A DNA stretch of 64,000 nucleotides from Spongiactinospora sp. TRM90649. Its GTDB lineage: Bacteria > Actinomycetota > Actinomycetes > Streptosporangiales > Streptosporangiaceae. Where the stretch lies: assembly GCF_029382225.1 (NCBI RefSeq), contig NZ_JARLTC010000006.1, positions 248,001-312,000 on the forward strand. Direction: 5' to 3'. Within the stretch, counting starts at the first letter, position 1. The number at the start of each line of letters is the position of its first letter. Shown piece after piece: positions 35,833 to 45,403 of this stretch. The notes beneath the pieces were generated by a model. The model saw nothing but the letters and a program-made list of their open reading frames with translations. It was not told where the DNA came from and did no database searches. Both the position numbers and the translations under genes were made by a program.

Positions 35833-38336
35833 CGCCGCTCGGCGGTGCGGCGCAGCAGCAGGTCGCGCGCCTCCAGGAACGGCGCGCGCAGGAAGGCCAG
35901 GTGGTCGTCGCGGCCGTGCCGGTGGCAGACCTGGCCGGGCCACATCCGCCTGCTGCGTTCGTCGATGTACGCCATGGACCCCTCGACCAGGCTGAGCATG
36001 TGCTCGACGGTGTCCGCGTCGAAACGCCCGTACTCCTCGCCGGTGCGCAGGTACACCGGGGACGTGTGGGCCATGATCGGCCGGGCCCACACGTCGTGGT
36101 GCCGGGCGACGTCCGCGCCGGGGCCGTAGCAGCGGGCGGCGATCCACGAGTCCCCGGTGACGGTCAGGTCGGCGGAGATCTCCAGGGCGTGCCCGGGACG
36201 GCCCGGCGCGTGCTCGGCGACCACCCGCCCGTCGCGCACGATCTCGATCCGGTCCACCGGGAAGATCGACTCCGCGCGGGCCTCGACGCGCACCGCTCCG
36301 GACCCCACCGCGCGGGGCTCGTGGCCGTCCACGCGCAGGCTCAGCAGCGGCCCGCTGGTCACGAACGTGGCGCCGTCGCGCACGGCGGCGCACCAGCTCC
36401 AGTAGTCGAGCTCGCCGGGCGGCGGCACGTGGGCGTAGGTCCTGATCAGCCCGATCGGCACCTCGCTGCTCATCTTGTCGGTGCCGCCGACGAGCGTCAC
36501 GCGGTACCCGGCGTTCAGGTAGCGGTAGTACTCGCCGATGTTGTACGGGTCGTAGGCGATCATCTCGACGGCGTCCAGGCGGTCGGTCGCCAGCAGCGCG
36601 GCGGCTTCCCCGTTGGGCACCGGGAAGTGCGCGAGGACCACCGTGCCGCCCTGTTCGTGGCATTCGTCCGCCCAGTGCGACAGCGTGGTCTCCAGCCCGC
36701 CGCCCAGTTCCGCCTCCTCCGCGCCGCCGGTGCACCAGGGCATGACCGGACGGCGCAGCCCGAGCAGGTTGACGTGCCCGAGCATGCCGCTGCGGTTCTC
36801 CTGACCGGCGAACACGTGGGTGTGGCCGTCGGCCGAGGTGTGCGGGCGGCCGGTGAACTCCTCGGTGTTGGTGAACAGGTGCCCCCACTGGCTGAGCAGC
36901 AGGTTGGTGACGCTCACGTCCTCGCCGCGCGCCTCCAGCTCGGCGCCGAGGGTGGAGACGAAGTGGACGTGGGTGTCTCCGGCGTACCAGCCGTCCGAGG
37001 GAAGGTCGGCGACGCGGGTGAGGGTCAGCTCCAGTTCGGCGGGCGAGCCGGGCCGTACCGTGATGGTCGTGCGCAGCGGGCGGTACTCGAATCCGCGCGC
37101 CACCTCGACGGTGACCTCGCCCAGCGGCAGCCAGCCCTCGCAGGTGCCGTCGATGTAGGAGTAGGTGGTGGCGCCGAGCCGCACGTCGCCGCCGATGTCC
37201 AGGTTCCAGGTGTTGCCATCGGAGTTGATGTGCCCGTGGTGGCCGTGGGGCGGGTACGGCACGCCGTCCGCCGACCTGAAGTGGATCCGGCACGGCACCG
37301 GCTCGCCGGTGGCCGAGTCGCGGACCACCGTCCGCACCCAGGCACGCCCCGCGTCGGGCAGCCGCCAGGTGACGCCCTCGCCGGAGATCTCCCCGGCCGA
37401 CACCAGGTCTCCCCAGCCGCAGGCGGCCAGCTCGGTGCCGCCCCTGGTGAGCGTCAGCCGCGCCGACGGCGTGGCCGCCACGCGCACGTAGGCGTGCGGC
37501 CCCGGCGCGGGCGGCGACCCCCAGGCCGGTGTCCCGCCGTCGTCGCCGCCGGTCAGGCGCTGGTAGACGTACGTCGCCGAACCCCGGTCCACGCTCACCG
37601 ACAGGTCCTCTGAGACCGGTTCGCCGTGCAGGTCGAGCAGCACGTCGCGCCACACGGTGCGCCCGAACGGGTCCTCGGCGAGCGCGCTCGCGGTCACCGC
37701 CCCGACCAGGACGGCCGGCCCCAGCGAACGGATCTCCACCGCGCGGACCGGCACCCCGGGACGCGGGTTGCGGCACGGCCACAGGTAGAACCGGTAGGGC
37801 AGCACGTAAGGCGACCTGGCCTGCGGGTCGTCGATGTCCACGAACCGCGCCCCGGCCGCGTCGTAGCGGCCGTGAACGCGGGGCATCAGCCGGTGCTCGG
37901 CGTCCGGCACGGCCAGGAACGGGGTCTGCCCCCAGTCCAGCGGGATCGGCCGGTCGCTCCACAGACGGGGCGTCGGCCCGATCTCGAACCGGCGGCGTAC
38001 CGGGATCGGCTCCTCGTGGCCGTCCTCGTAGACCAGCGTGTACCGGGCGCACGCGCCGCCCACCGGCCGGCCGTCGAACAGGTCGGGGCTCTCCAGGGCG
38101 TGCGCGAAGAGCAGCCATTCCACGGCCCGGCCGACGGGGACGGTCACCGGCTCGCCCGCCACGCGCAGCAGCGCCGTCCCGGCGCGCTCGTCGCCGAACA
38201 GGAACGGGATGCCGTACAGCGTGCGCGGGCCGAGCGGATACCGGTCCCCGTCGTCGAGGAGCGTGCGCGGCGCGTTGAACAGCCCGGTCAGGTCGAGCGG
38301 CCGGTAGCCGCGCTCCTCGGCCGGGCCGTCAGGCAC
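35829..38336 (-). CDS. CehA/McbA-family (PHP-fold) metallohydrolase
   Basis: 835 aa. The C-terminal half has PHP-type metal motifs: WYAGDTHVHFVST, VVLAHFPVPNG, and VTLVGGTDKMSS. The N-terminal half is beta-rich and unfamiliar. The family name comes from carbamate- and carbaryl-cleaving enzymes, but most members have unknown substrates. The GTG at 38336 overlaps the permease stop by 8 bp, so both are co-translated and the permease probably imports the substrate or removes the product. The reading frame extends upstream of the GTG only as a shadow. Confidence 0.7.
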   Translation of the reverse strand: MPDGPAEERGYRPLDLTGLFNAPRTLLDDGDRYPLGPRTLYGIPFLFGDERAGTALLRVAGEPVTVPVGRAVEWLLFAHALESPDLFDGRPVGGACARYTLVYEDGHEEPIPVRRRFEIGPTPRLWSDRPIPLDWGQTPFLAVPDAEHRLMPRVHGRYDAAGARFVDIDDPQARSPYVLPYRFYLWPCRNPRPGVPVRAVEIRSLGPAVLVGAVTASALAEDPFGRTVWRDVLLDLHGEPVSEDLSVSVDRGSATYVYQRLTGGDDGGTPAWGSPPAPGPHAYVRVAATPSARLTLTRGGTELAACGWGDLVSAGEISGEGVTWRLPDAGRAWVRTVVRDSATGEPVPCRIHFRSADGVPYPPHGHHGHINSDGNTWNLDIGGDVRLGATTYSYIDGTCEGWLPLGEVTVEVARGFEYRPLRTTITVRPGSPAELELTLTRVADLPSDGWYAGDTHVHFVSTLGAELEARGEDVSVTNLLLSQWGHLFTNTEEFTGRPHTSADGHTHVFAGQENRSGMLGHVNLLGLRRPVMPWCTGGAEEAELGGGLETTLSHWADECHEQGGTVVLAHFPVPNGEAAALLATDRLDAVEMIAYDPYNIGEYYRYLNAGYRVTLVGGTDKMSSEVPIGLIRTYAHVPPPGELDYWSWCAAVRDGATFVTSGPLLSLRVDGHEPRAVGSGAVRVEARAESIFPVDRIEIVRDGRVVAEHAPGRPGHALEISADLTVTGDSWIAARCYGPGADVARHHDVWARPIMAHTSPVYLRTGEEYGRFDADTVEHMLSLVEGSMAYIDERSRRMWPGQVCHRHGRDDHLAFLRAPFLEARDLLLRRTAERR

Positions 38337-39801
38337 GATCGGCCACCGGCTCGCGGTCGTCCACCGAGGTCTGCGCCAGCCCGTCGTAGAGACGCGGCGC
38401 ACGCGAGCGCAGGTAGAGCGCCCGCGCGACCCCGCCCGCGACGGCGAACAGCGCGATGCCGATGAGCACCGCGTGGGTGCCGATCCCGGCACCGGTCAGC
38501 AGCGACAGGTTGGCCAGCACCAGCACGAGCACCACGGCCAGCCCGATGAAGCTCAGGCCGGGGGCGATCGTGGTGCGGAACAGCCCGGCCTCGGGCGCCT
38601 GGCGGCGCAGGAACCGGATGACCGCGAGGCTGCACAGCGCCCACAGCGCGATGATGCCGAGGAATCCCAGGGCGCTGCCCCACAGCAGCAGGCCCAGGTA
38701 CGGGTCCAGCCCGAAGATCGCGAAGGCGCTCACCGCGACGGCGGCGATGACGGTCTGCAGCAGGCCCGCCGCCCACGGGGCCTTGGTCCGCGCGTGGGTA
38801 CGGCCGAGCACGCGCGGCAGCATCCCCTCGCGGCCGAGCGCGAAGAAGTACCGGTTCGCGGCGTTGTGCAGGGCCAGCAGCGCGGCGAACGCGCTGGTCA
38901 ACAGCAGGATGTTCATGACCTCGACGATCGGCGCCGGGACGTACCTGTTGAACACCTCGACGACCAGGTTCACCGGGTCCTTCTCGGCCGCTCCGGCGAT
39001 GGAGCCCGAGCCGTAGGCGACGACGATGACCCAGGTGACGAACGCGTAGAAGACCGCGATGAACCCGACCGCGATGTAGGTGGCCCGGCGGACCGTGCGG
39101 ATGCCGCCGCGCGCCTCCTCACTGAAGATCGCGGTGGCCTCGAATCCCATGAAGGCCCCGGCGACCAGGGCGAACATGGCGGCGTTGCCCGGGTCGAAGA
39201 CCGTGACGGGGGAGAAGGAGGTGGCCGACCAGTCGCCGGAGCCGCCGCTGATCAGCACGGCCACCACCATGACCACCAGGACGGCGATCTCCAGGACCAG
39301 CAGTACGCCCAGGATCCGGGCGCTGGTGTGGATGCCCCGGTAGCCGAGCCAGCCGACGAAGGCCAGGCCGACCAGCGCGAACATGTACCACGGCACGTCG
39401 ACGTTGAAGTACCTGGCGAACGTGGTCGTGGCGTAGACGCCGAGCGCGCCGTACGTGCTGATCTGCAGGGCGTTGTAGGCGACCACGGCGAGCAGCGCCG
39501 CCCCGGAGCCCACGGGCTTGCCCAGCCCCCGGGAGATCGTCGCGTAGAACGCCCCGGCGTTGCGGACGTAGCGGCTCATGGTCATGAAGCCGACCGCGAA
39601 GAGTCCCATGATCACACCGGCCACCAGGTACCCGCCGGGCACGGCCGCGCCGCCCTTGAGGAAGTGCAGCGGGGCGACGGCGACGATGAGGGTCAGCGGG
39701 GCGAGCGCCGCCAGCACGGTGAAGACCAGGTCCTTCGTGCCCATGGCGTTGCCGGCCAGACTGTCGGGCCGGACGGCCCGCGAGGTGGCTTGGTCCGTCA
39801 T
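38329..39801 (-). CDS. APC-family amino acid/amine permease
   Basis: 490 aa with about twelve hydrophobic segments. The sequence is typical of APC-superfamily permeases, including AFYATISRGLGKPVGSGAALL in the second to third helices and GFEATAIFSEEARGGIRTVRRA after helix six. The likely substrate is an amino acid or amine. It overlaps the CehA/McbA-type hydrolase and lies downstream of a PucR regulator on the same strand, across a 161-bp gap that may hold its promoter. Confidence 0.8.
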   Translation of the reverse strand: MTDQATSRAVRPDSLAGNAMGTKDLVFTVLAALAPLTLIVAVAPLHFLKGGAAVPGGYLVAGVIMGLFAVGFMTMSRYVRNAGAFYATISRGLGKPVGSGAALLAVVAYNALQISTYGALGVYATTTFARYFNVDVPWYMFALVGLAFVGWLGYRGIHTSARILGVLLVLEIAVLVVMVVAVLISGGSGDWSATSFSPVTVFDPGNAAMFALVAGAFMGFEATAIFSEEARGGIRTVRRATYIAVGFIAVFYAFVTWVIVVAYGSGSIAGAAEKDPVNLVVEVFNRYVPAPIVEVMNILLLTSAFAALLALHNAANRYFFALGREGMLPRVLGRTHARTKAPWAAGLLQTVIAAVAVSAFAIFGLDPYLGLLLWGSALGFLGIIALWALCSLAVIRFLRRQAPEAGLFRTTIAPGLSFIGLAVVLVLVLANLSLLTGAGIGTHAVLIGIALFAVAGGVARALYLRSRAPRLYDGLAQTSVDDREPVADRA

Positions 39802-39962
39802 GGTTTTCGCTCCTTACTCCGGGGCAGGACACCGGCGCACGGGATGAAGAGATGGCCGGGGAGCGGGGCCGCCTGGCCGATAACGCCGGAGCCTACGTCG
39901 GGCCCGGCGGGCAGACGAGGTCTGTTCCGTCCAACCGTCCTGTACGTTCCGCACAGCCCCCG

Positions 39963-41426
39963 CTACAGCTCTTCGATGGCGCGTAACGCCAGGTAGAGCT
40001 CCATGCGCGTGTCGGCGTCGGCGAGCCGGCAGCCCAGCGCGCCCTCGACCTGCCCGATCCGGTGGCGGACGGTGTTGCGGTGGACGCCAAGGTCGTCCGC
40101 CGTGCGGTCCCAGTGGCCGTTGTGCCGCAGCCAGACCCGCAGGGTCGCCAGCAGGTCGGCCGCGTCGTGCGGACGGCTCTCGCGGAGCGGGGCGAAGCGG
40201 TCGTCGGCGTAGGCGCGCAGGCGTTCCATGTCCATGACACCGGCCAGGCCGTCCATCTCGGCGCCGCTCACCACGGATCTGCCCTCGAACCCGGCGGCCC
40301 GCAGCGACCGCAGGGCCTCCTCGTACGCCGCGCCCAGCCGCTCGGCGGGATGCGGCGTGCTGATCCCGGCGAGCCAGCCCGCCCGGCTGAGGTCGCCGGT
40401 GATCCGGTCGAGCGGCGCGTTGCCGGGCAGCAGCGCGGTGCACACCTCGCCGTCGCGGTCCACGAACGGGGAGCCGAGCAGGGTGGCGAGGTCGCCGAGC
40501 CGGGCGTCGCCGCCCGAGCGGGCGCAGAGGACCCGCCAGTGGACGCCGGGGTCGTCGAGGCCGAACACCTCGGCGGCCCGGCGGATCCAGCGCGAAGAAC
40601 CCGGGTCGAGCGCGAGCGACAGCGCCGCCCTGCCCACCTGGTGGGCGGGCCACTGGTCCACGGGGCCCGGGATGAGCAGGCCGAGCAGCGAGGCGGCCAT
40701 CGTGGTGAGGGCGCGGTCGGTCACCCCGGCGACCACGGGCGCGCCCACCGCCAGCGCGTAGCCGCTGGGCAGCGGCCCCGCGACCGACTGCACCATGACC
40801 CGCTGGTCGGCCGAGCTCATCATGGCGCTGGTCGGGCGTGTGCTGGCGCAGGCCCGGTCGAGGGCGGCGCGCACGTCGCCGTCGAGCCGGGGATCGCCCC
40901 CCGACCAGTCGCGACGGCGCACCCGGTCGGTCAGCAGCGCCCAGCCCCCGGTGTGCGCGGCGAGCAGTTCCAGCGTCCTGGTGATCGGGGACGGGCCGGT
41001 GACCGCCCTGATCAGGGCGCGGTGGGCGGCGGTGAGCCGGGTGATCTCCGAGGTCTGGGAGGTCAGCAGCTCGCCGTACAGCAGTTCGGCGCACGCCTCG
41101 AAGCTCACCGAAGGGGGCACTTCGAGCAGCGGCAGCACGCGCTCCCGGCAGGCCGCGACGAGCGGTGCGGGCACCCGGTCGAAGATCGGGGTGACGCCGA
41201 AGCCCAGCGCGGCGACCCCGGCGGCCTTGACCCGGTCGACGTACTCGGCGCTGCGCTCGGGCCGCAGGTCGGTGCCGGCGAGCAGGAGCAGTTCGTCGCC
41301 CTGCAGGTAACGCGTGGGGTCGGCCAGCTCGCTGACGTGCACCCAGCGGACCTTGGTGCTCAGCAGGTCCGCGCCCGCGAGCACCCTCAGCCCGAGCCGG
41401 GTGACGAAGACGCTGAGCGGCACCAT
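39963..41426 (-). CDS. PucR-family transcriptional regulator
   Basis: 487 aa. The N-terminal PucR domain (VRWVHVSELADPTRYLQGDE, LLLLAGTDLR) is followed by a central GGDEF-like region and a C-terminal HTH of the PucR/CdaR type (LRVWLRHNGHWDRTADDLGV, HRNTVRHRIGQVEGALG). Such regulators control purine, amine and related nitrogen catabolism. By position it probably governs the permease-hydrolase pair downstream and perhaps the dimethylformamidase-like genes upstream. Confidence 0.85.
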   Translation of the reverse strand: MVPLSVFVTRLGLRVLAGADLLSTKVRWVHVSELADPTRYLQGDELLLLAGTDLRPERSAEYVDRVKAAGVAALGFGVTPIFDRVPAPLVAACRERVLPLLEVPPSVSFEACAELLYGELLTSQTSEITRLTAAHRALIRAVTGPSPITRTLELLAAHTGGWALLTDRVRRRDWSGGDPRLDGDVRAALDRACASTRPTSAMMSSADQRVMVQSVAGPLPSGYALAVGAPVVAGVTDRALTTMAASLLGLLIPGPVDQWPAHQVGRAALSLALDPGSSRWIRRAAEVFGLDDPGVHWRVLCARSGGDARLGDLATLLGSPFVDRDGEVCTALLPGNAPLDRITGDLSRAGWLAGISTPHPAERLGAAYEEALRSLRAAGFEGRSVVSGAEMDGLAGVMDMERLRAYADDRFAPLRESRPHDAADLLATLRVWLRHNGHWDRTADDLGVHRNTVRHRIGQVEGALGCRLADADTRMELYLALRAIEEL

Positions 41427-41471
41427 GTCCTCACACTACAGGCGGGTCTATGTCCTGTGACCTGGGCAAAC

Positions 41472-41849
41472 TCACCGGCTGACGGCGATGAAGACCTTCT
41501 CGCTCGGCTCCACGGTGATCCAGTCGCCCTGGAACCCCTGCGGGATGTGGAAGGACTCGCCGGGGCCGAACTCCTTGCTGCGCCCGGCGGTGTCCCGCAC
41601 CGCGACGCGCCCCTTGAGGATCACGCAGATCTCGTCGTAGGGCCAGGACTCGAAGCGGACGGTGCCCGGTTCGCCCCGCCAGTAGCCGCCGGTGAACGAG
41701 GTCGCCGCGCCGCCGAAGACCCGGAACTCCTCCTCGGCCCAGCGCGGCGACAGCACCTCGTAGTCGCTCAGCGGCGGCACGAAGCGCTCGCCGGTCTCCG
41801 GGCCGACGGCCCGGACCAGATCGATCCCGGTGGGCTCGGTGCCGCTCAT
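41472..41849 (-). CDS. Cupin-domain protein
   Basis: 125 aa single cupin. Motif one is weak (WPYDEICVILKGRVAVRDTA lacks the usual HxH pair), and motif two reads FGPGESFHIPQGFQGDW. It resembles the small (S)-ureidoglycine-type or enamine cupins, but the missing histidines suggest non-catalytic binding. Its ATG overlaps the stop of the dimethylformamidase-like gene by 4 bp, so it is a tightly coupled partner, possibly replacing the small subunit found in true dimethylformamidase. Confidence 0.7.
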   Translation of the reverse strand: MSGTEPTGIDLVRAVGPETGERFVPPLSDYEVLSPRWAEEEFRVFGGAATSFTGGYWRGEPGTVRFESWPYDEICVILKGRVAVRDTAGRSKEFGPGESFHIPQGFQGDWITVEPSEKVFIAVSR

Positions 41850-43480
41850 TCCCCTGCTCCCATCGCTCCCGCCGCCCCGAACCGGCGCAGCACGTTGTGC
41901 GTCACGCGCTCGGCGAACGGATCGCCCAGGGTGAGCACGTGCGGCCACTCGGTGCTGCCGCCGTTGAAGACCTCGCCCGCGCCCCTGGTGAAGGCCGCGA
42001 TCATGCCCGCGCCGCGCATCTCGCCCTCGTGGACGTAGTCGGGCAGGTCGTCGCCGAGGTCGGCGTTGTAGTTGTAGACCTCTTCCTCGGGACCGCCGAT
42101 CGGCACCCGGCCGCCGAAGCGGTCCTCCTCCCCGCGTACGGCGGGCGCGAGCGCGAGGATCTCCAGCGTCTCCGGCGCGCCGTCCTCGAACGTCGGGTAC
42201 GGCAGGCCGCGCCGGAAGGTGTACTCCACCGAGTCGAGTTCGAACGCGGCCAGGAACGACGGCGGCCCGCCGAGCAGGTCTCCGTAGTACAGGTCGGTGC
42301 CCTCGAAGGCCCAGTGGTGCGGCCGGTAGACGGTGAAACCACCGGAGGAGCGGGGGGTGGCGACGCCGTAGCGGTTGTAGATGCCGCCGAGGCCGTTGAG
42401 GCCCATGGTGGTCGCGCCCGGCCTGCCGACCGACTTGGCCTCCCACACCGTGGTGGCCAACTGGGGCGCCGCCGCGGCCTCGGGGTCGGCGGAGGGCAGG
42501 CGGTAGCAGTACTGCGTCTCGCCGTCGTCGCGCAGGCGTACCTGCCACTGGTAGTTGCCGCCGAACCTGGCCAGGCCGCCCCCCGCGTCCACGAAGGCGT
42601 CCACGGTGTCGCGCATCCGCCACGACCAGTACTCGTCGTGGCCGCACACGATCACGCAGGAGTAGCCGTCGAGTGCTCCGGGGTCGAAGTGCAGGTCGTG
42701 CTGGGTCAGGAAGTCCAGCTCGTAGCCGTTGCGCTCGGCCCAGACGGCGAAGTGACGCTCGTAGGTCGCCCAGAACGCGTCGGCGTGGTGACGGCTGTAG
42801 CCGAACAGGCGTGCCCACTCGTAGGAGGGATAGCGCGGGGCGCCGAACATCGGCAGCGTGCCGGTGTTGGCCTCGCGGGGCGCGCCCGCCGGTTTGCGGA
42901 TCATGCCACGCGCGATCGGCCGCTGGGTGGAGGCGAGCGGCGACCCGGCGTCGGCGCGCGGGTCGTCGCCCAGGCCCCGGTAGTGGTTGGCGCCGCCCCA
43001 GTCGTTGTAGGCCAGCATGGTGCTGGTGGTCAGCACCAGCGCGGCGCGTGAGCGGCGCTGCGGCGGGGCCTTGACCACGAAGAAGTGGTCGCGCTCCCAC
43101 AGCTCTCCCGACGGAGTGGTGGCGCGCACGGTGACGATGTGGAAGCCGCCGCGCCAGTCGGCGGGGATCTCCAGTTCCAGGCCGACGGGCCAGCCGCAGC
43201 CACGGGCGTGGGCGTCGGCGGGCGCCTCGTGCCGCTCCGCCGAAAGGCCCCGCCGTGACCACACGACCTCGGGCTCGGCCCCGTCGCGGACCACCTCCAG
43301 GTCGAAGGACGGCACGCCGGAGCTGAGGTGGAACCTGACCGTCTCGCCGGGGAAATACGAGAACCTGTCGGTGTAGCACCAGACCTCGGCGTCGCCCTCG
43401 GCGAAGGCGCGCTCCGACGGCCAGCCCTTCGGCGACCAGGCGAACGCGGCCGGAAGCCCGGCCTCTCTCGTGTCGCTCAC
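41846..43480 (-). CDS. N,N-dimethylformamidase large-subunit-like protein
   Basis: 544 aa. From about residue 150 the sequence matches the dimethylformamidase beta-subunit fold: LTTSTMLAYNDWGGANHYRG, VIVCGHDEYWSWRMRD and GGGLARFGGNYQWQVR. The true enzyme is a large Fe-binding amidohydrolase; a small alpha-subunit gene is not seen here. The GTG at 43480 is preferred because GAGGAGG lies 3-4 bp upstream. It and its cupin partner probably act on an amide nitrogen compound. Confidence 0.75.
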   Translation of the reverse strand: MSDTREAGLPAAFAWSPKGWPSERAFAEGDAEVWCYTDRFSYFPGETVRFHLSSGVPSFDLEVVRDGAEPEVVWSRRGLSAERHEAPADAHARGCGWPVGLELEIPADWRGGFHIVTVRATTPSGELWERDHFFVVKAPPQRRSRAALVLTTSTMLAYNDWGGANHYRGLGDDPRADAGSPLASTQRPIARGMIRKPAGAPREANTGTLPMFGAPRYPSYEWARLFGYSRHHADAFWATYERHFAVWAERNGYELDFLTQHDLHFDPGALDGYSCVIVCGHDEYWSWRMRDTVDAFVDAGGGLARFGGNYQWQVRLRDDGETQYCYRLPSADPEAAAAPQLATTVWEAKSVGRPGATTMGLNGLGGIYNRYGVATPRSSGGFTVYRPHHWAFEGTDLYYGDLLGGPPSFLAAFELDSVEYTFRRGLPYPTFEDGAPETLEILALAPAVRGEEDRFGGRVPIGGPEEEVYNYNADLGDDLPDYVHEGEMRGAGMIAAFTRGAGEVFNGGSTEWPHVLTLGDPFAERVTHNVLRRFGAAGAMGAGE

Positions 43481-43605
43481 GACCCTCCTCGACTCGTCTG
43501 CGTGATCCGAGCCTACGGACGGTGACCGCCGGAGAAACTGGACGACTCGCACAAAGCCCCTGGACGATTCGGCCAGGTTCCCCGGGCGCCGCTCCGGTTA
43601 GTCTC

Positions 43606-43646
43606 CGTCACGGAACCATCGTCACGGAGCCTTCGTCCGGAGCCGT
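43606..43646 (+). repeat. Three imperfect 14-bp tandem repeats before the agmatinase gene
   Basis: CGTCACGGAACCAT, CGTCACGGAGCCTT and a shortened CGTCCGGAGCCGTG follow each other at 43606, 43620 and 43634, about 40-80 bp before the agmatinase-like start. Tandem boxes at this position are a plausible regulator-binding array. Confidence 0.55.
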
Positions 43647-43684
43647 GGTAGATCCGAGCTGTCAGAGAGCAGGGGAAACACCAG

Positions 43685-44638
43685 ATGAGCGAGCCTCGTG
43701 GGCCGGTTGATTCCTCGCGGGTGCCCCGTTTCGCGGGCCCGGCGACCTTCGCGCGGCTGCCCAGGCTGGACGAGGTGGAGCGCGCGGACGTGGCCGTGGT
43801 GGGCGTGCCGTTCGACACCGGGGTGTCGTACCGGCCGGGCGCGCGGTTCGGCCCGGCGGCGGTGCGGGAGGCGAGCCGGTTGCTGCGGCCGTACAACCCG
43901 GGGCTCGACGTGTCGCCGTTCGCGGTGGCGCAGGTCGTCGACGCGGGCGACATCGTCTGCAATCCCTATGACATCGGCGCGGCGGTGGAAGCCATCGGGG
44001 AGGCCGCGGGGGCGCTGGGCACGACCGGCACGCGGCTGGTGACGGTCGGCGGCGACCACACGATCGCGCTGCCGCTGCTGCGGGCCGTCTCGGCCCGGCG
44101 CGGGCCGGTGGCGCTGTTGCACTTCGATGCGCACCTGGACACCTGGGACACCTACTTCGGCGCGGAGTACACGCACGGCACCCCGTTCCGGCGGGCGGTG
44201 GAGGAGGGCCTGGTGGACACCTCCGCGCTGTCCCACGTGGGCACGCGGGGCCCGTTGTACGCGGCGTCCGACCTGAACGAGGACGCCCGCCTCGGGTTCG
44301 GGATCGTGACCTCGGCCGACGTCATGCGCCGCGGGGTGGACGAGATCGTCGCGGCACTGCGCGAGCGGGTCGGCGACCGGCCGGTGTACCTGTCGGTGGA
44401 CATCGACGTGCTGGATCCGGCGCACGCGCCGGGCACGGGCACGCCGGAGGCGGGCGGGCTGTCCAGCCGGGAGCTGCTGGAGATCCTGCGCGGCCTGGCC
44501 GGGCTAGACCTGGTGGGCGCCGACGTGGTCGAGGTGGCCCCCGCCTACGACCACGCCGAGATCACCTCGGTGGCCGCCTCGCACGTCGCCTACGACCTGG
44601 TCAGCCTGCTCGCCCTCGGCGTCCGCCCGGCGGCCTAG
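43685..44638 (+). CDS. speB: Agmatinase-family ureohydrolase
   Basis: 317 aa. The two-manganese site is complete: [20 protein letters not shown], and [15 protein letters not shown]. Family members hydrolyse agmatine, guanidinobutyrate, guanidinopropionate or formiminoglutamate. Because a formimidoylglutamate deiminase is encoded nearby, formiminoglutamase is less likely, and a guanidino substrate is preferred; the symbol is tentative. A CAGGGGAAAC stretch precedes the ATG. Its stop is shared through CTAG with the convergent ABC permease gene. Confidence 0.75.
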   Translation: MSEPRGPVDSSRVPRFAGPATFARLPRLDEVERADVAVVGVPFDTGVSYRPGARFGPAAVREASRLLRPYNPGLDVSPFAVAQVVDAGDIVCNPYDIGAAVEAIGEAAGALGTTGTRLVTVGGDHTIALPLLRAVSARRGPVALLHFDAHLDTWDTYFGAEYTHGTPFRRAVEEGLVDTSALSHVGTRGPLYAASDLNEDARLGFGIVTSADVMRRGVDEIVAALRERVGDRPVYLSVDIDVLDPAHAPGTGTPEAGGLSSRELLEILRGLAGLDLVGADVVEVAPAYDHAEITSVAASHVAYDLVSLLALGVRPAA

Positions 44639-45387
44639 CTCGCCAGCCGCCGCATCGACGACACCGACCACGCGGTGGTCAGCGCGCCGAGCAGCAGGGT
44701 GAGCCCGAAGCCCAGCGGGATCGACCCGTTGCCGAAGTCGCCGGCGAACAGCGCGCGACCGGCCTCCACCGCGTGGTACAGCGGATTGAACATGGCGACG
44801 GTCTGCATCCACTGCGGGGCCAGCGACATCGGCAGCATGATCCCGGTGAGCAGGATCAGCGGCAGCGCGAAGAACTGCAGGATCTGCGACATGCCGTTCT
44901 CGTCGCGGACGGCGAGCGCCATGCCGTACGACAGGCCCGAGGCGAGCAGCCCGGTGGTGGCCATCAGCAGCAGCATCAGCGCGAGCCCCGGCAGGCTGGC
45001 GCGCATGCCGAGCAGCAGCGCGAGCGCGACCAGCAGCAGCGCCTGGACCACCAGCACGATCATGTCGCGGAGGGTGCGGCCGAGCACGATCGCCGGACGC
45101 CACGCCGGGCTGACCGCCAGGCGCTCCAGATAGCCGTTGCGGATCTCGTTGATCATCGCGAATCCCACGAACAGGGATCCGAACAGGGCGATCATGATCA
45201 TCACGCCGGGGGTGAACATCCGCAGCGTGTCGGCCGTGGACGCGCCTCCGGCCGTCGTGTTGGCCACCAGCGGCGCGAACAGCAGCAGATAGAGCACCGG
45301 CTGCATGACCCCGAAGAGCGGCCATACCGGATTGCGGAGCGTGTGGCGGATCTCGTAGTCGAAGAAGAGCATGGTGTCACGGAACAT
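44635..45387 (-). CDS. ABC-2 type membrane permease (DrrB-like)
   Basis: 250 aa with six hydrophobic segments and the daunorubicin-resistance-type layout ([20 protein letters not shown], then [21 protein letters not shown]). It partners with the ATPase encoded 16 bp upstream to export a hydrophobic compound. No biosynthetic genes lie close by. Confidence 0.8.
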   Translation of the reverse strand: MFRDTMLFFDYEIRHTLRNPVWPLFGVMQPVLYLLLFAPLVANTTAGGASTADTLRMFTPGVMIMIALFGSLFVGFAMINEIRNGYLERLAVSPAWRPAIVLGRTLRDMIVLVVQALLLVALALLLGMRASLPGLALMLLLMATTGLLASGLSYGMALAVRDENGMSQILQFFALPLILLTGIMLPMSLAPQWMQTVAMFNPLYHAVEAGRALFAGDFGNGSIPLGFGLTLLLGALTTAWSVSSMRRLAS

Positions 45388-45403
45388 GGGGGTCCTGTTC
45401 TCG

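Noticed and set aside
40062-42038. A 658-codon plus-strand frame opposite the PucR and cupin genes
   Set aside because: Shadow frame rich in Arg/Gly/His with no recognisable domain; the minus-strand genes carry clear family motifs.
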